Below the pieces are notes generated by a model, which ran no database searches, was not told where the DNA came from, and saw only the letters and a program-made list of their open reading frames with translations. From Lysobacteraceae bacterium (lineage in GTDB: Bacteria > Pseudomonadota > Gammaproteobacteria > Xanthomonadales > Xanthomonadaceae), in contig SEHC01000156.1 of NCBI GenBank assembly GCA_004173415.1, forward strand, positions 1 through 7,745: a stretch of DNA of 7,745 nucleotides, written 5' to 3'. The position numbers and the translations under genes were made by a program. Of this stretch, positions 6,323 to 7,745 are shown piece after piece (position 1 is the stretch's first letter; the number at the start of each line of letters is the position of its first letter).

Positions 6323-6772
6323 TCAGCGCGCCGGCTGCGCTTCCTCCAGCAGATCGATGCGCCTGCCATCGGCGTCCAGCTGCAGCACCAGGGTATGGAA
6401 GGTCCAGGCGCCCGCGGCTTTCTCCGCCTCGACGTAAAGATCGCCTTCGCCGAGCGAACCGGAGACCGGGATCTGCAGGCTGGCTTCGCCCGAAGGACCA
6501 TTGACCTCGATGTTGCCCAAGGTCAACCAGCCTTCCCGGAGTGGCGCCCCCAGGGCCGCGGTGGCGGCGGGGCTTGCGTGCAGCCGACTCATCGCCTGCC
6601 TGTAGGCGTCGGAAGACTTCATCATGCCGAATATCGCCGACAGGATCAGCAGCAAGAAGGCCGCGAACAACCCCAGCCCCAGCGCCGCCAGCGCAGGCAC
6701 CGCCCAGCGCCAGTGTCGTTGCCACCAGCCCCCGTTACGCGCGATGGGCATCGGGGGTGGTGTCGCCGCCAT
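6323..6772 (-). CDS. Coa1-family single-pass membrane protein
   Basis: The 149-residue product has a Pro-rich N-terminus (AATPPPMPIARNGG), a GWWQRHWRW juxtamembrane patch, one transmembrane helix (about 24-50) and a small C-terminal alpha/beta domain. That domain has the order SSDAYRQAM, LGAPLREGW, GNIEVNGPSGEA, IPVSG, GEGDLYVEAEKAAGAW, then a last strand. This matches bacterial members of the Coa1/Tim21-like family, named after a yeast cytochrome c oxidase assembly factor, as recalled from xanthomonad homologues. The bacterial role is unproven, and no cox genes are nearby. By topology the soluble domain should face the periplasm. The start at 6772 has only a weak GGGAC before it and a CT-rich leader, so translation may depend on the gene upstream, whose stop is 34 nt away. 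MPIARNGG, seven codons later, is an alternative start. Confidence 0.8.
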   Translation of the reverse strand: MAATPPPMPIARNGGWWQRHWRWAVPALAALGLGLFAAFLLLILSAIFGMMKSSDAYRQAMSRLHASPAATAALGAPLREGWLTLGNIEVNGPSGEASLQIPVSGSLGEGDLYVEAEKAAGAWTFHTLVLQLDADGRRIDLLEEAQPAR

Positions 6773-6806
6773 GTGCCGTCCCGGAGGAAAAGGAAACAGG
6801 CGCAGG

Positions 6807-7745
6807 TTATCGCGGATCCGCTGGCGACAGTTCGGCCGGCGACGGCGCGACCGGCAGCAGGTCGGCCGGCAGGGTCGGTTCGGACAGAATCCTCTCCATC
6901 GCCGCCCAGCGTTCCCGCGGTGTCGACCCAGCGGCGTCGACATGCGCGCGCACCAGGTCCTGGCCGAGTCCGTAGTTGATGACGTAACTGCGATAGCGGT
7001 CGGTGAAGGCGATCGACTGCTCGGCGCGTTCCGGCGACATCAACTGGTAGTTCTGCGCCAGCCGCACGGCCTGCGCGCGGTCGATGCGTCCATCGAGGTA
7101 ATCGCGGGCGATGGTCAGGCGCGCGCCTGCCAGTTCGCCGCGCGCCTGTTGCAGTCGCGCATCGCGCGCGGCCAGCGCCGGGTCGAGCCCGGCCAGCGGA
7201 TACAGCACGTCGCGTTCGAAGGCCAGCTTCTCTTCGCCGGGAAAGGCCAGCTCGATGCCGAAGTTGGCCGAGCCTTCGGCGATCAGCGACATCGGGCTGT
7301 ACAGCGGATACACGGTGAATTCGATCCAGCCGCGCTCCTTGGACAAGCGCTGCTCGAGCAGCATGTTCAGCACGTGGTGGCCCGGATAGCCCTCGTGGCA
7401 GCCCAGGTCGACGGCGCGGCTCATCAGCACCGGCAGGTCGGTGTTGATCTGGATCAGGCTGGTGGCGTTGCCCTTGTACCAGTTGTAGCCCGACCAGGGC
7501 TGGCCGGTGACCAGCTCCAGGCTGAACTTCTCTTCTTCCGGCAAGGCGATGTGCGCCAGCGTGCGTCGCTTGCACTCGTCGATCGACGCATGCATCACCG
7601 CCTGCAGCCTGTCGGCGGGAATCGCCGTGGCCGCGGTCAACCGGTCCACGCGCTGCCAGAGCGGCCCTTCGCCGGGCAGCGCGGCGTCCAGCCTGTCGAT
7701 GACCGGATCGTAGCTGGCCAGTGGCTTGAGTTGCGGGCGCAACGC
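6807..7745 (-). CDS. HEGYPGH putative metallopeptidase (distant DUF885-like), 5' end beyond window
   Basis: The frame is open from the right edge to TAA at 6807-6809, giving 313 codons of the C-terminal part. A TTG at 7740-7742 is internal and should not be taken as the start, since protein-like sequence continues into the edge codon. The metal motif HEGYPGHH is encoded at about 7374-7397. A candidate third ligand is the glutamate in SLIAEGSANFG (about 7275-7277), 40 residues after the first motif histidine. The two DUF885 paralogs to the left instead have EGWALYAE at 33 residues, so this belongs to a different subfamily. Other recognisable parts are GNATSLIQINTDLPV, FTVYPLYSPM, LAFERDVLYPLAGLDP and RAEQSIAFTDRYRSYVINYGLG. 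Whether it is exported cannot be seen. The Coa1-family gene follows after 34 nt and is probably co-transcribed. Substrate unknown. Confidence 0.85.
   Translation of the reverse strand, partial: ALRPQLKPLASYDPVIDRLDAALPGEGPLWQRVDRLTAATAIPADRLQAVMHASIDECKRRTLAHIALPEEEKFSLELVTGQPWSGYNWYKGNATSLIQINTDLPVLMSRAVDLGCHEGYPGHHVLNMLLEQRLSKERGWIEFTVYPLYSPMSLIAEGSANFGIELAFPGEEKLAFERDVLYPLAGLDPALAARDARLQQARGELAGARLTIARDYLDGRIDRAQAVRLAQNYQLMSPERAEQSIAFTDRYRSYVINYGLGQDLVRAHVDAAGSTPRERWAAMERILSEPTLPADLLPVAPSPAELSPADPR

Noticed and set aside
6783..6796. GGAGGAAAAGGAAA on the plus strand, an excellent Shine-Dalgarno-like sequence
   Set aside because: No ATG, GTG or TTG opens a plausible frame within a usable distance. 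On the real coding strand it is just a CT-rich leader before the Coa1-family gene.
4259..6979. A 906-codon open frame on the plus strand opposite DUF885 paralog B and the Coa1-family gene
   Set aside because: It is antisense to genes with clear protein families, its composition is rich in Arg, Gly, Ala, His and Gln, and it has no recognisable domain. Long antisense frames are a normal by-product of GC-rich third codon positions.
7740..7742. TTG as the start codon of the third HEGYPGH gene
   Set aside because: The frame continues open to the window edge, there is no signal peptide or family N-terminus, and the remaining 311 residues would lack the N-terminal part of the protein. The gene is simply cut by the edge.

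Overview
The window is high-GC DNA with strong codon bias. Almost all genes lie on the minus strand. The protein content (a metal-type HemB of the Pseudomonas kind, tandem exported DUF885 proteins, a small Coa1-family protein, a glycine-rich lipoprotein remnant) most resembles a gammaproteobacterium of the Xanthomonadaceae/Lysobacteraceae, such as Lysobacter, Luteimonas, Pseudoxanthomonas or Stenotrophomonas. This placement comes from recalled family resemblance, not from a search.

Layout from left to right. aroE (shikimate dehydrogenase, minus, 3' end cut by the window edge) lies 60 nt downstream of hemB (porphobilinogen synthase, minus), and the two probably share a transcript. Upstream of hemB are 192 nt with the hemB promoter and two hairpins that end the next gene. 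That gene encodes an 82-residue, three-helix membrane protein (minus, 1995-2243). Starting at base 2244 on the plus strand is the C-terminal part of a glycine-rich lipoprotein-type gene that has lost its signal peptide, so a rearrangement breakpoint appears to sit at the start codon of the membrane gene. A perfect 10-bp hairpin separates this remnant from the convergent gene that follows.

The right half (2593-7745, all minus) is a group of putative metallopeptidases. Two tandem, clearly paralogous, signal-peptide-bearing DUF885 proteins (598 and 592 residues) each have their own promoter-like element with the same design: TTGCC(G/C), 17 nt, TAGGGT. Upstream of them are a 149-residue single-pass Coa1-family protein and the C-terminal 313 codons of a third, more distant HEGxPGH protein that runs off the right edge.

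aroE and hemB are ordinary housekeeping genes of aromatic amino acid and tetrapyrrole synthesis. The DUF885 pair probably acts in the periplasm on peptides, but its substrate is unknown. No RNA genes, CRISPR arrays, insertion sequences or integrases were seen. The longest stretch without any gene or gene remnant is the 192 nt at 1803-1994.
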